DNA of 64,000 nucleotides from Chrysomallon squamiferum (GCA_012295275.1 CM022674.1:11187675-11251674), one strand, 5' to 3'. Positions 30,820-52,629 are shown, counted from the first letter of the stretch. Translations and numbers: made by a program. Notes: generated by a model from the sequence alone, not told the origin.

Positions 30820-31334
30820 GTGTGTATATATATATATGTAGGTATGCATGTATAGTTAGTTACATGTATGTATTTTACATGTATGTATGTATAAGAAGAC
30901 AAATGCATTTAACCAATTTATACACATCATTAATGATATTTATCAACCTTTTTATTAAAGACACATTTTACTCACTATATTTAATATAAATATGTGTATT
31001 TGTGTATGTGTATAATTTGGATATATACTAATTTAAAACAATAAGAGTGGTATTAATAACCTGGAACAATTTTGTTGAACTCTTCTATATCTCTGTCAGA
31101 TAATGTGGCATATGCTCCACGTTTCACATTGCGATATCGAACACTTGTAAGTTCAACATCGTTGTCTTTGTGTGTACTAAAGTGCCGTTTGCTTGCTTTC
31201 CAAACGAAATTATTTCGGTTCGTTCTGACAAAAGTGTTAAAATCGGCAAAGTTTTTCGGTTTGTCGTCTGTAAAATCAGATTTACGTTTCTTGCAAGTAC
31301 TGACATATGCATTATGCACATTGTTTGCTTTCAA
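25795..31334 (-). CDS. D2HGDH: D-2-hydroxyglutarate dehydrogenase, with frame breaks
   Basis: This FAD enzyme oxidises D-2-hydroxyglutarate to 2-oxoglutarate in mitochondria. Eight exons: 31334-31061, 29986-29921, 29507-29310, 28928-28735, 28258-28090, 27616-27330, 26950-26779, 26050-25795 (~538 codons; the human protein is about 520). Visible family motifs: [18 protein letters not shown] (FAD site), [46 protein letters not shown] with NTHLN, and SAEHGLG near the C-terminus. The N-terminus is Lys/Arg-rich, fitting a targeting peptide. Three faults: an extra C near 28131 that produces TAA at 28105-28103, a missing T at the end of the same exon (near 28094), and one base lacking at the exon 7-8 junction (26779/26050). 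Conservation on both sides is good, so assembly indels are more likely than decay. The gene shares a promoter region with DCPS. Confidence 0.92.
27766..27828. repeat. (CA)n microsatellite in D2HGDH intron
   Basis: Interrupted CA repeat between exons 5 and 6. The minus-strand open frame running from it into exon 6 starts in this repeat and is not the real protein start. Confidence 0.95.
30277..30475. repeat. poly(A) tracts in D2HGDH intron 1
   Basis: Two A-homopolymer tracts, of about 30 bases (30277-30307) and 20 bases (30411-30431), and neighbouring A-rich sequence. They are hotspots for length error. Confidence 0.95.
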
Positions 31335-31700
31335 TTAAAGCTTGCAAAGCGAATTATAATATTAGGATTTTATCCAATACGTTGCTTTATTTAAAAACAT
31401 TAATTAAACAAATCGAGTCGGAAACCTGCCCTAGATCTGAAAAGAAATCGAGAAAAGAGTAACCTCCCCTAGATCATGCAATCCTTATTTTTCTTCTTTT
31501 TTCCCTTCTTTCACGTGGATAAGAGAATATTGCAAGCAACAATCCAGTAGTGTTAAAATGATATAGAAATGAAGATGAAAATAAAAAATGTGTATTTTAT
31601 TAAACCACTTTTTATGAAATTTTCTTTAGGAAAACATTATTTTAAAAGCTGGTGCTCGACAAAGTTATTGTAGAAAACACTTAAAAAGAATAAAAACAAA
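31335..31700. promoter_or_regulatory. bidirectional promoter region, D2HGDH / DCPS
   Basis: The start codons of D2HGDH (minus, 31334) and DCPS (plus, 31701) are only about 366 bases apart and point away from each other. No clear TATA box serves either side. The left half is slightly more GC-rich (GAGTCGGAAACCTGCCCTAG). Shared control is inferred from the spacing. Confidence 0.6.
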
Positions 31701-32151
31701 ATGTCAGCGTCCGTAGAGTTAGAAAATGTTCCTGAAAATTTGACCGTAAAGAAACGACGATTAGAAAAAGACGATTCTTTTCAAAATGAAGCAGAAGATA
31801 CCTTTTCGGGGTTTTCTGTTGTCAAAATACTTCGAGAAGATACTCGTCAAAAACTACTGATATTACAAGGAAAATTCGATAGCAGTGAGGACGATGCAGT
31901 TTTGTTACTAGAAAAAAAGCCTTTCGACAAGGAAAGTGTGACCAGATTGCTATCAAAAGGCACCAAAACGACCCTCACACTGAAAAATGATATATACAAT
32001 ACGTTTGACACATTTCCCGATACAACGTTAACAGGTTGTATGGTCTATATGAAAACACATTTTTTTAAATATTAATTCCATAATCCATTGTTCATTTGAA
32101 TTTTTAAAAATAATTATTATAATACTCACTAATTCAGTGAAATCAGTACTG

Positions 32152-32247
<96 letters not shown>

Positions 32248-32298
32248 TTTCTTTTTCTGTTTTTATTTAGGAGTGAATAAAAATATATATTTAAAGTA

Positions 32299-32338
<40 letters not shown>

Positions 32339-32918
32339 CTATATATTTACAGTTTTTGTTGCACAGTACAACTGGTAACTGATGTTTCATAAAACGTCTG
32401 TGATTCATACTAAATAGCCTGTCAGTGTATCGTACTGATAGGTAGATACACAAATCCAGTTAATTTTTAAAATGTATTATTATTTCATAAATTTCAGGGT
32501 TCAAAACTACAATGATATACCCAGCAACACAGAAACACATCATAAAATATTCTGATCAAGATGTGTGGGTAATCCAAGAAACACCAGAATTGTATAAAAG
32601 TGTCACTTTACCATCTATTGAAGCAAGCAATTTCAGTATTCAGGTATGTGCATATATTTATTTTATTTTATTTTGTGCAAGTTTAATATTAATGTTAAAA
32701 CAAATTTCTTTCTTTTTTTCTTTCTCTCTTTTTTTAATTTTTTTTTTATAACAAATTCATTCTTGTCATGTTAAGTTTTCTTATTTGATGAAGTTGAAAA
32801 AAATGTATTTGTAATTAAACAAATTTTGTTCTATCTATGACAATATAAAAGGTATATATAAACTTAAGTTGCCAGTTAGAAACCCTGTGTTTGTTTTCTT
32901 TGATCTTTTATAGAACAT

Positions 32919-32953
<35 letters not shown>

Positions 32954-34102
32954 TACACACACATTCATTACATCACATACTTATAACATGTTGGTAACAT
33001 GTTGTAAGTAAAATACAGAAGGCTTCCAATCTTTTAAGAACAAAAATAAATTATAACATACATCATAAGACCAAATGTAAAACAGAAAAATAATAAATTC
33101 AAAAAAGAACATAATTATTACTACAATAAATAGTCAGTGCATTTTTATTATTATAAAAAAGGCCTTTATTATTTATATTAAACATTTTAAAAAGAAGAAA
33201 AAAGCACTAAATATATTTATTTCAAATTATAATAAATTTACAAATAAAATATATTTGGTACTTTTTTTAAACTGTATTAATATAAATAGTTTGTTGTGAT
33301 AGTAAAAACATACTAAATATATACTACAGTAGTAATTATTTTTATTCATATTCTGCAGTGGGTGTATAACATCCTGGAGAAGAAGAAGGAAGCAGACAGG
33401 ATAGTATTTGAGGATCCTGATCCAGACACAGGATTTATCCTTGTCCCAGACATGAAGTGGGATAGAAAGGATTTGGACAGTCTTTTTTTGATTGCCATAA
33501 CAAACAAACGAGGAATTAAATTTCTGAGGGACTTAGACGATTCAAGTCTGCCTTTCTTGAAAAATATTCTAGAGAAAGGAAAGGTAGGCAAAATTTGATG
33601 TTCTTTAAAAAAAAAAAAAAAAAAAATAATAATAATAATCTATGTGGCTTGTTCAATATGTGTTATTGATTTTATATACATATACATATGTGTGTGTGTG
33701 TGCGTATATTTTTTATAACAAATTTTTGGAACTGAAAATAAACACATTATCTGGAGATAATATATAAATACTAGTATGTTTGTTTTTAATTTAAAAAAAG
33801 TTGTATTTTTGTTTTTCATCTTTATTTTTCAGACTGCAATTAAGGATAAATACAACATCCCATCGAGCAAACTTCGTATCTATGTTCACTACCTGCCATC
33901 TTATTACCACTTTCATGTTCATTTTACACACATAAAGTACGAGGCACCTGGTACAGAAGTATTAAGAGCCCATCTGTTAGACGACATCATCGAAAATATT
34001 GAACACGATGGACAATACTATAAAAAGAAAACTCTGAGCTTTACCGTCAGAGAAAATGACGATCTGAAGAAGAGTTACTCAAAAGCAGGTTACTGTGAAT
34101 AA
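31701..34102 (+). CDS. DCPS: scavenger mRNA decapping enzyme (HIT family)
   Basis: DcpS hydrolyses the m7GpppN cap left after 3'-5' mRNA decay. Four exons (31701-32034, 32498-32643, 33359-33583, 33833-34102) sum to 975 nt, giving an intact 324-aa protein close to the family's ~335. The HIT motif is the run YHFHVHFTH within [15 protein letters not shown]; the middle His (about residue 263) is the expected nucleophile. The N-terminal part carries the usual acidic/basic leader ([10 protein letters not shown]) and the domain-swapped dimer region; [19 protein letters not shown] is also family-typical. The start ATG is the first in a TAAAAACAAAATG context. A likely poly(A) signal AATAAA lies at 34223-34228. 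The gene is head-to-head with D2HGDH and convergent with the CAP gene. Confidence 0.96.
32153..32245. repeat. (TA)n(GA)n compound microsatellite in DCPS intron 1
   Basis: About 15 TA followed by about 30 GA dinucleotides, perfect on both sides of the switch, some 120 bases after the exon 1 donor. A (TAA)n run follows at 32300-32337. Confidence 0.97.
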
Positions 34103-34954
34103 TGTTTGATAGAATTATGTCCCTTTGTAGTTTTTGTGAGAATTACCTCTCTTTATATCCAGCCATTGTTCTGTTTTCTGTTGTTTGTTTTTATGTTGTG
34201 TCTGTTAGTCATACATTACTAGAATAAAAAACATTATGATCATGAAGACTATATTAATAAAATTCAACAAATGTATGCTTTAAATTCTCTTTATTTTGAA
34301 CAGTTTACATTTTATAATTCTTCTGTTTTCTGGAAATCAGTCTTGAAATGAGATTAAATCTGTAATGCAAAGTTAAAATATTATTATAATTAAAATCATA
34401 AATTAAAAATAAAAGGAAAACAGAATTAGTCTGAATTTTAATGAGTTCTAAATGACTATAGAGCAAATTGGAATTAAAAAGATAATATTTTGTGTATGAA
34501 CTCAAACACACAAAGGACATAAATATGTACATCTTCAGTGTCATACATCTGTAACACATTAAATAAGAATATAGATAAATCTGTAATATTTTTATCATTT
34601 TGTTTCTGTTGTTTTTTATTTGTGGAAAATATCGGAAATAATTTTTATTTTTTATTTTCTTATTTAATTCATACAAATAAAGAAATTAGATGCTTGTTGA
34701 ACTTTTTTATGGATTAGTAATTGAACAGCACTTTATAATTATTTTCATATCACAGTGCTTTAATTAGTCATCCAAAATGTTGAGAAATAAGTTTAGTTTA
34801 TGGATTGGAGGAAATCTTACAATTTTATTTTTGATGATTTTTAGTGTATCAGTGTATTTCTACATACACACACATACATACACATACATAGATGGAGGGA
34901 TGACTATTTGAAAATCATTAACATTACAAAGTTTAATTAAAAAGAAACTTACAA
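34103..34954. other. convergent 3' flanks of DCPS and the CAP gene
   Basis: The DCPS 3' UTR probably ends near the AATAAA at 34223. On the minus strand, a donor-like GTAAGT lies four bases after the CAP stop codon, hinting at a 3' UTR intron for that gene. The open frame at 34305-34676 (-) shows no family resemblance. Confidence 0.45.
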
Positions 34955-36580
34955 TCATGGACAGAGCCCGCAGGAGAATGGACAGAACTGCGGTCCCCAG
35001 TTGGCGTACTTGGAACATGCTGCTTTAAACACTGGACTTGTGCACGAACTTGAGTCAGTGTTTGTAGCTGGACAAATCTCTAGAAGAAAATGAAAATATT
35101 TATTTTTGTTTTCCTCCTTTCTTCATTCTGTCATTCTAGTTTATTTTATTTTTTAAATCCTTTACATTTTTTTCTTCTTATCATTCTCTTCTTTTTCAGT
35201 TGTCTTTCTTTTTTTAATTATTATTTCTTTTGTTTTCCTTCTGTCTAAACTAATTAGCAGCAAGTACATTCTAAATGCACCTACCCACAATAGAAAAGTA
35301 AATACACGGTTTTTAATAAAAGACCTAGAATAACGATGTATAGTAAAACACATACTTACCTTTTACACGTGGAAGTATACATACACTCAGAATATGCAAA
35401 TTCAGATTAACAACGATAGTATGATAAATGTTTTAAAATATAATGAAAAATGAGAGATACAGTGAACGAGTGATAAAGAAAAAGGGAAACAAAAGATGCA
35501 TGAGAGATGTATAAATAAGTAAGTAAATAAATAAAATTTAGTTCATTCTGAGAAATGCCACGTCTTCACATTATATAAATAAAAATCAAGACGTACTTTT
35601 TTCACACTGGTCTCCCTTGTACAGGTTATAACATTTACAAGAACAAGTCCTGATGTCAAACGTTCCTCCATTCAGACAGACCATTCCTTTACAGTCTATA
35701 AAAAAAGTATAATACTTCAGAAATATTTCCTGTTAAATAACAAATGTCCTTCAAAAAACAACAACAAAAAACCTCTACCAAACCCCACTGAAAAACCCCA
35801 ACGATTAAACAAACTATTAAAAAAGGAAGACGAAGAAAACTTAAAATGAAATTTAAATATAATTAGAAAATTATGGATTAGAATTAAATAATATTCAGAT
35901 AGATATATCGTATATAAAACGAAAGTTTGCGTTATTCATTCGACTATTTTAAACACATTTTAATCCACTGAATATTCAAGCAGGTAATCCAGATGCATGA
36001 GTTATTTGCCCATAACTCTGAAACTGTTGTTAGATTAGTGAAAAGACAGAGTATATTGGTCTTACATTTTTAATAATTAACTGTCCGTAGAAACCGTTTT
36101 CAGGATTCGATCCCAGTTACACTGATCAGATAAACAGCGTCCCACCAAGGCTGTTAAAAATCATTATTTAACAGTAAAACAAAAAGAAGACTGTGTCTGA
36201 TGCTCACCACACAAGTTTCCTATCCGTCTCTGACACGTGCTGCAGCCTGACCCATAACAGTATGGCTTCATCTTCTGTGTAGATGTCTGACTGCAAAGTC
36301 GAAATTTTAACACTCGGTTTAGTCTGATTTTAAAGACATTATCATGAAGCATGTTCAGGGGCGTGACTTCATTTTCGATTAGCTATAAGGTATCTGTTTC
36401 ATCCCGCTCTCACTGACAGGTCCACTGACAGGAGTCGATCCTAGTCCAGTCGAACATCAGACTAGTGTTTTATCACTGATAAACGTTCTGACCCATCACG
36501 TGTAAAAAAGTTCTGACCAGCCTTACCCAAAATAACCCCCACATTAACTAAACGCGTGTAACTCTCTCTCTCCTTCTCTG

Positions 36581-36636
<56 letters not shown>

Positions 36637-37809
36637 AAAACACACAAAACACGCACACACACAAACACACAAAACACGCACACAGGAGAACAAACGCATG
36701 CACATTCATACACACACAGATAAATGTCTTTTTTTTAATACTGTATAAACTGATAAAACAAACGTTAAGATATGATATTACAGAATCACTAAATATCAAT
36801 TGCAGAATAAAATTTGAATTTTTTTTTCTTTTACCAACCCCCTCCTCAATCTCGAGAAACCAAAAACCCATATAAGAACAACGACGACAACAACAACAAT
36901 ATCAAAAACAAAACAACAAATAAATAAATAAATAAAGAAGCGAATTACTGATTCTCCGATGAACAATAAAGAAGCTTACCCTGTTGCGTAGTTACATGTA
37001 AATACCATCCCGTACTTGATCTTTCCTGTACAGTCTATTTTAGCACACCCCACTCTTGAAGCAGATGCCAGTACAACCTGCAAAAAAAAAAAAAAAAAAA
37101 AAAATTAGAAACAATTAAGCTAAGCTTGCAATCTTATAATGCAAAAAAAGAGTCGCTATCGGACTATTATTAAACAGTCTAATTAAACATAATTACAACA
37201 TAATTTTAAACATATAATATTTATGATGGTCAGTATCCATTTGGAAATGTTAGTATAGTTTTGTTAATGTCTTTTTTCTTAATTATTAATTCATTAGTAT
37301 TATTGTATACATTGTATTCCGGTTATGATGTCATTATTAGCATTATTATAAAAAAATAACAGTATTCCGATTGTTTGTATGATGCTAATATCCATTTGGA
37401 GATATTAATTTCCATTTCTGAATGATTAATTCTTTAGTATTATTATATACATTGTATTCCGGTTGTGAGTCAATCGAAAGGACATAAAACGAAATTTCAA
37501 GCATAGTGCGAGAAAATTTAATTTTTCTTCGTTTATCGTCATTATTCAAAATCTCTGTTTGTATGTTTGTCTGTCTGTCTGTGCAAAAGCGAACTACATA
37601 GGTTATATAAATACCTGAGTGTAATGGCCAACAGTTTTTCCATTCGCTGATCCTATTCCGTATTTGAAATTATTCACTTCCGAGTACCATCCCTCTATTG
37701 CTTTCTCAAAATCAGGGTATCCATACGCCATGTTCTGTCCAATATTTACACCAGGCAGACCTTGTTTTTACATAATAATAATAATAAGTAATCAAACATA
37801 TATATGCAC

Positions 37810-37854
<45 letters not shown>

Positions 37855-37874
37855 TATACACACATACATACATA

Positions 37875-37907
<33 letters not shown>

Positions 37908-39785
37908 CACAAATGTATTATGCCTATAACACATCTTTTCGAAGATATATGTATATTCAATAATTTATTTTTTATAATTTTATATATAGGCTGAAATGGA
38001 GTACATTTTATTGTTATAATCTTACTGACATTTGATGTAAACAGATAAGTTTATCCAGTGAGAGAAGTTTTGTTAATTTTTATCAGAGATAATGCTTTTT
38101 CTGGCGTAATAAATAAACTGTTGTAAAGAAAAACAAACTTACTTTTAGCCAAACGATTAGGATTGTGATCATGTCCCATCTTGCATTGCGATCCCCACTT
38201 CCCGGCAATGGCTGCCAGTTCATCATCCCAGTACTAAACAAAAACAACAACACGAACAAATAAACAAATGTCAGAGGTGTAATCAGTGCCTCTTGAATGA
38301 TTATTTTCTTTCAACAGAATAATGTAAATCTGTCTATCTCTCTATCTATCTGTCTGTCTTTCTGTGTGACTATCTATCTCTCCATCTGTTGACTAATCCA
38401 TTCATCGATGCATTCATTGATGTTTCTATTTATTCATCCATCCATCCATAAACACATCATCTATCTATCCACCCATGTTTGTAAGTGAGATATCTGCCTG
38501 CTTGTCTCCCTCTCTGTCTGTCTGTGTGTCTGTTTAACTCTTTATTTGTCTGTCTGTCTGTCTGTCTGCATGTGTTCCTGTGTAAGGTAATAAAGCTGTA
38601 TTACCAGTATTTGCATGTCTTTCGCTGGCGGGGACACTTTCGATCGCAGCGAGTTGTGTTTGTTCAGGATGGCTTGTTTCTCGCTTCTGGACAGAGGCAG
38701 GATTTTGCCTTTCTCCGACAGACACATGGAATGAGTAGACGGGTAGTCAGAGCATTTCTAAAAATAACGATTACATTTAATAGTTTGTTTTGTATCCAGA
38801 ACGCACAAACATGTGCACCTCTGTAATGAAGCAAACAAAGCATGTACTCACGTAAACATGTCACACACAACTCGCCATATCTACGCACACACACACACAT
38901 ACACATACATACACATACACTTATATATATATACATTCATAGAGAAATACATATAGAGATGTACTATATTATATTTATATACCATATATACTTGTGTACA
39001 AGGCGACCTTATGTATAAGTCGATGTGTATTTTAAGACCAAAAATTGCGTCATTTTAGGTATTACTTGTGTATAAGTCGACTGTAGATTCCAGGCACCGT
39101 CACTATTTTTAGACCAGTGTGACAGTGCCATGAAGGCCTACATTGTACGCCTACTGTAACATAACTTGCACGAGCTGAAACTTGCACGAACATACCATAA
39201 TAACGTAAATGCATGTATTACACGAGCTATAGCCTAAATGTATCATAAATAGTATCTCTTTAATGTAATAGGTCTAACATGGAGACCTAACTTACCGTTA
39301 TATTTTGCCGTTCTATGATTTACAAAATGTTATGGCCATAGCCCTAAAATATTGTATATGATGTAATATTATTTCACCAAATTCTTTACAATTACACAAG
39401 TGAAATTTGTTTATGAAATTGGGACCGATATTTAGTGCAATTTGGCAGAGAAGTCTGCATTCCTAGATCATTGCAAGACGCCGTAAGGCATAACGCCGTA
39501 CTGACAGTTTTCTCGCTTTAAAATTAATTTTTATGTCATTAAACGGAAGAATATCATGTTTTACATTCATATTTGGTTTTGTTATTTAATTTTTCAAATT
39601 TTTTTATACGATAAAATTACATTTTAGAAAAGCTGAAAGACCGCGATTATTTTAGATGCATCCCGTAGTAAAAAATAGTCAAAATGGCGACTCTTCAGCA
39701 ACAGCTACAAAAGCATTACCTATGTATAAGTCGACCCCCAAAATATTACCTTAATATAGTCTGTTTACGGTACATCTGTTTGTAT

Positions 39786-39850
<65 letters not shown>

Positions 39851-40225
39851 GAGGGACACAGACAGACAGAAAATAAAAAGCTAGATAGATAGATGTATAG
39901 AGGGCGAAATAGATACAGACAGATGGAAGGATGGATGAATTAATGGATGGATAACTTACAAATGGTCCTTTCGCCCAAACGGAGGCATCCGCTGAAGTGA
40001 AAATACGTGTATGTATGTGTATTTAATATTATAATTAGATGTTAAAGACTGCATATTGCAAATCATTGTAATAGACAGGAAAAAGAAACGTTTTTTTGCT
40101 AATAACCATTAATAGTAAACAATTATTATTATTATTATTATTATTATATTCTTGAAAGTCAAAAATAACTTACCAGCAAGCAAACAGGAGAAGGATGCTA
40201 GAACGAAAATCGGAAACGAACGCAT
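34955..40225 (-). CDS. secreted CAP-EGF-ShKT protein (CRISP-like)
   Basis: Nine exons (40225-40174, 39991-39960, 38757-38605, 38233-38143, 37760-37615, 37077-36980, 36290-36208, 35695-35597, 35079-34955) sum to 879 nt, giving 292 aa with every junction in frame. Residues 1-17 (MRSFPIFVLASFSCLLA) are a signal peptide. The CAP domain spans ~50-200, with NKHNSLR, a GQNMAYG motif, WYSEV and GHYTQVV. A Cys-rich hinge follows (~200-218), then an EGF-like domain (~219-251, CKGMVCLNGGTF) on its own exon, then a C-terminal ShKT-type six-Cys domain (~254-291, ending CPFSCGLCP). The usual GEN Glu of the CAP tetrad is Gln118 here, and the Trp after GHYTQVV is Leu. The architecture recalls mollusc gland CAP proteins and vertebrate CRISPs. 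Role (fertilisation, defence, channel binding) is unknown; it should not be called a toxin on this evidence. Confidence 0.92.
36095..36158 (-). mobile_element. tRNA-derived SINE-like fragment in CAP gene intron 7
   Basis: The minus strand reads AGCCTTGGTGGGACGC (A-box-like), then about 30 bases later AACTGGGATCGAATCCTG (good B box). It is related to the fragments at 36426-36490 and 24005-24085. Confidence 0.55.
36426..36490 (-). mobile_element. tRNA-derived SINE-like fragment in CAP gene intron 6
   Basis: The minus strand reads TTATCAGTGATAAAACACTAG followed by ACTAGGATCGACTCCTGTC, an A-box/B-box arrangement at tRNA spacing. Same orientation as the neighbour 300 bases away. Confidence 0.5.
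36590..36715. repeat. (CA)n microsatellite in CAP gene intron 6
   Basis: A pure (CA)n run at about 36591-36628, then CACAAAACA-type interrupted copies. Preceded by a short CTCTCT tract. Confidence 0.95.
37225..37475. repeat. ~155-bp diverged tandem duplication in CAP gene intron 5
   Basis: Two copies share ATCCATTTGGA, then TAATTC.TTAGTATTATT, then TATACATTGTATTCCGGTT in the same order, once at about 37229-37325 and again at about 37390-37465. Confidence 0.8.
37790..37912. repeat. (TA)n(GT)n...(CA)n(TA)n inverted microsatellite pair
   Basis: A (TATG/GT)n tract at 37799-37851 faces a (CA)n/(TA)n tract at 37859-37910. The two arms are reverse complements and could form a long hairpin in the transcript of CAP gene intron 4. 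Confidence 0.85.
38985..39775. mobile_element. candidate non-autonomous DNA transposon (MITE-like)
   Basis: A distinct island inside CAP gene intron 2, less repetitive than its surroundings. The word TATAAGTCGA occurs at about 39017, 39070 and 39724, in contexts TTATGTATAAGTCGA, TTGTGTATAAGTCGACT and CTATGTATAAGTCGACC. Clusters of TATAAGTCGAC-type words near both ends recall subterminal repeats of some cut-and-paste element families. Outer ends resemble TACC...GGTA, but a clean terminal inverted repeat or target duplication could not be drawn by eye. There is no transposase frame. Confidence 0.4.
39787..39846. repeat. (GT)n microsatellite
   Basis: About 29 perfect GT dinucleotides at the end of the transposon-like island. 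Confidence 0.97.
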
Positions 40226-41489
40226 TTTGGCGAATTAAGCCGATGTTTTCCAACGATAACAACGTTCATATTTATACCCATCATCTTTGCTACACCCACC
40301 TACCAGATCGAAGACATACAGACAAGCAAACATTTCACATCTGTAGCAGAAATTCTTTCTCTTCTTTCTTCTACACATATTAATTAAACAGAGCAGCAGG
40401 TTGCTGAAATTTACTTAATGCTTTTGACCTGTCTTGTCAGTTTATGTCACCAGCGGTTATTGAAATCGCTTTGTGTTACTGTAATAGTTAAATATCATTT
40501 TGCAGATTTTGTCAACAGATTATTCCACAGACCTTTTCTCGGTGCTTGAAGTACGCAGTTTTCATACACGTTTCTGTTACAGGTGTCTGGCTGCGACAAA
40601 AGGTTTTAGTTTCATCAGGTACATGTTTAAATGTAATGCCTCTTCATTGTTTTATCAAATGGTCGTGGTTTGTCGTTAAGAATTCCTTTCTGATAAGCTG
40701 TGTTGTCCACGACGTATGCACAAACATACAACATAACTGTAGGGCAGATAGGTGAAACCGTGCACATATAGAAGGAATATGAAACGCGGTATATAAAGAT
40801 TCAATAACTTGCTGAACCCAAATTTTAAAAAAACCCTAGTGATACGAGCAATGTTATTAATTAAAAATTAATTATGGTAAATTTGTGAAATTTTTGTTTT
40901 TGGAAGACATTTTATTTATTTATAATTATAAAATTACAATGATGCACTTTGCTGTATAAATAGTTTAACTACATAAGTAAAAATATATGTCGTTACTACT
41001 ACTATTACTACTACTGCTATTACATATAAATTTGTTTATTTAATTTTTTTAAAATTTTTTATATAAAATCTTAAGTTTTATTACTTTTGTGATATAATTT
41101 TATTCGTAAAATGTTTATTCTGAATGTGAGAAAATTATGAGAGAGTTTGCAGGTCAGGCTGTTTATTTCAAAACGAATGAAACTTCGAAAAAAATGTGAG
41201 AAGTAATAAGTCATTTAAAAAATATCAACGTGGTCTGAACTTAGTTTTAATACAACAGTATGAAGAAGTATGTCCAGTAAATAAATCAAAAATATATTTT
41301 TTCTATACTGCTTTTTAAGGAAAGGTTTACGACATACAAAATAGATTAAAACATTATTTATTTATTTAAACGTTACCATTTGTTTTACGACTTACTCAGG
41401 ACAAATTAAGAAAAGGACACCTCTGTGTTGGCGAAGAGGAAACAAATCATTCGTCTCTTTTAACAAAGGTAAAGAAGTAATGCATTCCT

Positions 41490-41561
<72 letters not shown>

Positions 41562-42025
41562 TATTATTCAGAGAAGCGTCTTTGTCAGTCGACGGTTAAA
41601 TACGGAGAAAGGCAAGGTCATCTACGTATGATTGATTACGTCATTTCCTTGACGACCATTGCGTTTTAAGACATCCATTTTGTAAAGAGATGGAACATTT
41701 CGCGAATATGTAAGAATGTTTCTTTATATATTTTTATCATAACATTAACCTGAACTGTATCAGATCTGTGTCTGTTAGCCTCCTTCTCATTCTCCGTATA
41801 GCTATTTTTAGTTTGCTGCTTTTCTTTATTCAGAAAACGGCATCATGGATTCGGTCATGATTTTGCAGATTGCAATGAATATGATTGCCACAGAAAGTTT
41901 GGAAAGTTGTTTATGTTTAACTGAACGAGTGATAGTGACAGTGATAGTCCGAGATGTGACCGGATCAATTCACAGTGGCCTTTTTTTCTCTCATTATGGA
42001 TTAGGTCTTGTAATAAAAAAAAAAA

Positions 42026-42056
<31 letters not shown>

Positions 42057-42404
42057 AAATAAAAAATTAACTTCTTATTTATTACTTGCAGATATTTTAA
42101 AATTAATTTTGTGTACATCCATCTGATAACAGTGTTTCTTTATATCGGTCAACATTAACTCAGTATAGAAAAAAACACAAAAAACCCAACCATAAGTGTG
42201 ACTTTGCCATCTTTTAAGTGAAATCTAGAAAAATTACAGTTAAAATCATTAGTTTATATGTTCAGTTAAGATGAAACGTTTACATTCTTACAGTTAAAAT
42301 GAAGAGTTTATATTTTCACAGTTAAGACGAACAGTTTCCATTTTCACAGTTAAGTTGAAAGTTTACATTTTCACACTTAAGGTGGATTGTTTACAGTTTC
42401 ATAG
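40226..42404. other. intergenic region between the CAP gene and MYND gene
   Basis: It should contain the CAP gene promoter and the MYND-gene 3' UTR. There is a (GA)n run at 41491-41558 and an A-rich tract at 42015-42065. A patch near 41575-41680 has several TGACG/TACGTCA words. The open frames at 40546-40755 and 41845-42126 have no splice or family support. Confidence 0.45.
41491..41558. repeat. (GA)n microsatellite
   Basis: About 34 perfect GA dinucleotides in intergenic DNA. Confidence 0.97.
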
Positions 42405-52022
<9,618 letters not shown>

Positions 52023-52242
52023 GTTTTCTTTTTAAACTGAGACTGAAACTGAAATTTGTAAGAAATCATTAACAAGGAATTCAGTGTAAGTCAAAGGGTA
52101 TTTAAATGGAGGCGCGCGCTTTTGTGTACTTCCAAACAGCCCATATAGGTTTTGTACGTGTATTTGATTGTTGCCTAACTTCGATGCATAACGAGAAATG
52201 AAATTATAAAAATGATTGATACGAAACAATTAGTTAACTTAC

Positions 52243-52480
52243 CTCGCTGCAGGTTCGCGTCTCCTGGCAGAGCGACACGGCTTAACAAACTACGGAAATC
52301 AAAACCGAAAGTAAGAATTTTCAAATTCCCCTCCCCCCCAAAAAAAACAATGGCGGTCGGTAATCACGTGATAGTAGAGCTTGTACAGTTAAGAGGCGAC
52401 CAGACACTGTCAGGTTTCCCCTTTGTTATTTCAGCGGTCTCGTTGATCCCCGGTCAGTGCGGCAAATGTTGATATTACGG
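52243..52480 (-). promoter_or_regulatory. likely first non-coding exon and promoter of the MYND gene
   Basis: On the minus strand a strong donor (GCAGCGAG|GTAAGT) ends at 52243. An acceptor (TTTCAG) lies just upstream of the ATG at 52022, so a 5' UTR exon plus intron is likely. The DNA from 52240 to 52480 is locally GC-rich with CpGs, as expected for a promoter. The transcription start is not determined. Confidence 0.5.
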
Positions 52481-52499
52481 AGAAACTAGGCCAAGCGTT

Positions 52500-52629
52500 T
52501 TTTTTGTTTGTTTGTTTGTTTGTTGTTGTTTTTTTGTTACGAATGATGAGTAGTTGACGGTAAAAAGTAAATAAAATTTGTTTACAGAATATTTATATAT
52601 ACAGTTATGATCTAAAATGATAACGGTAA

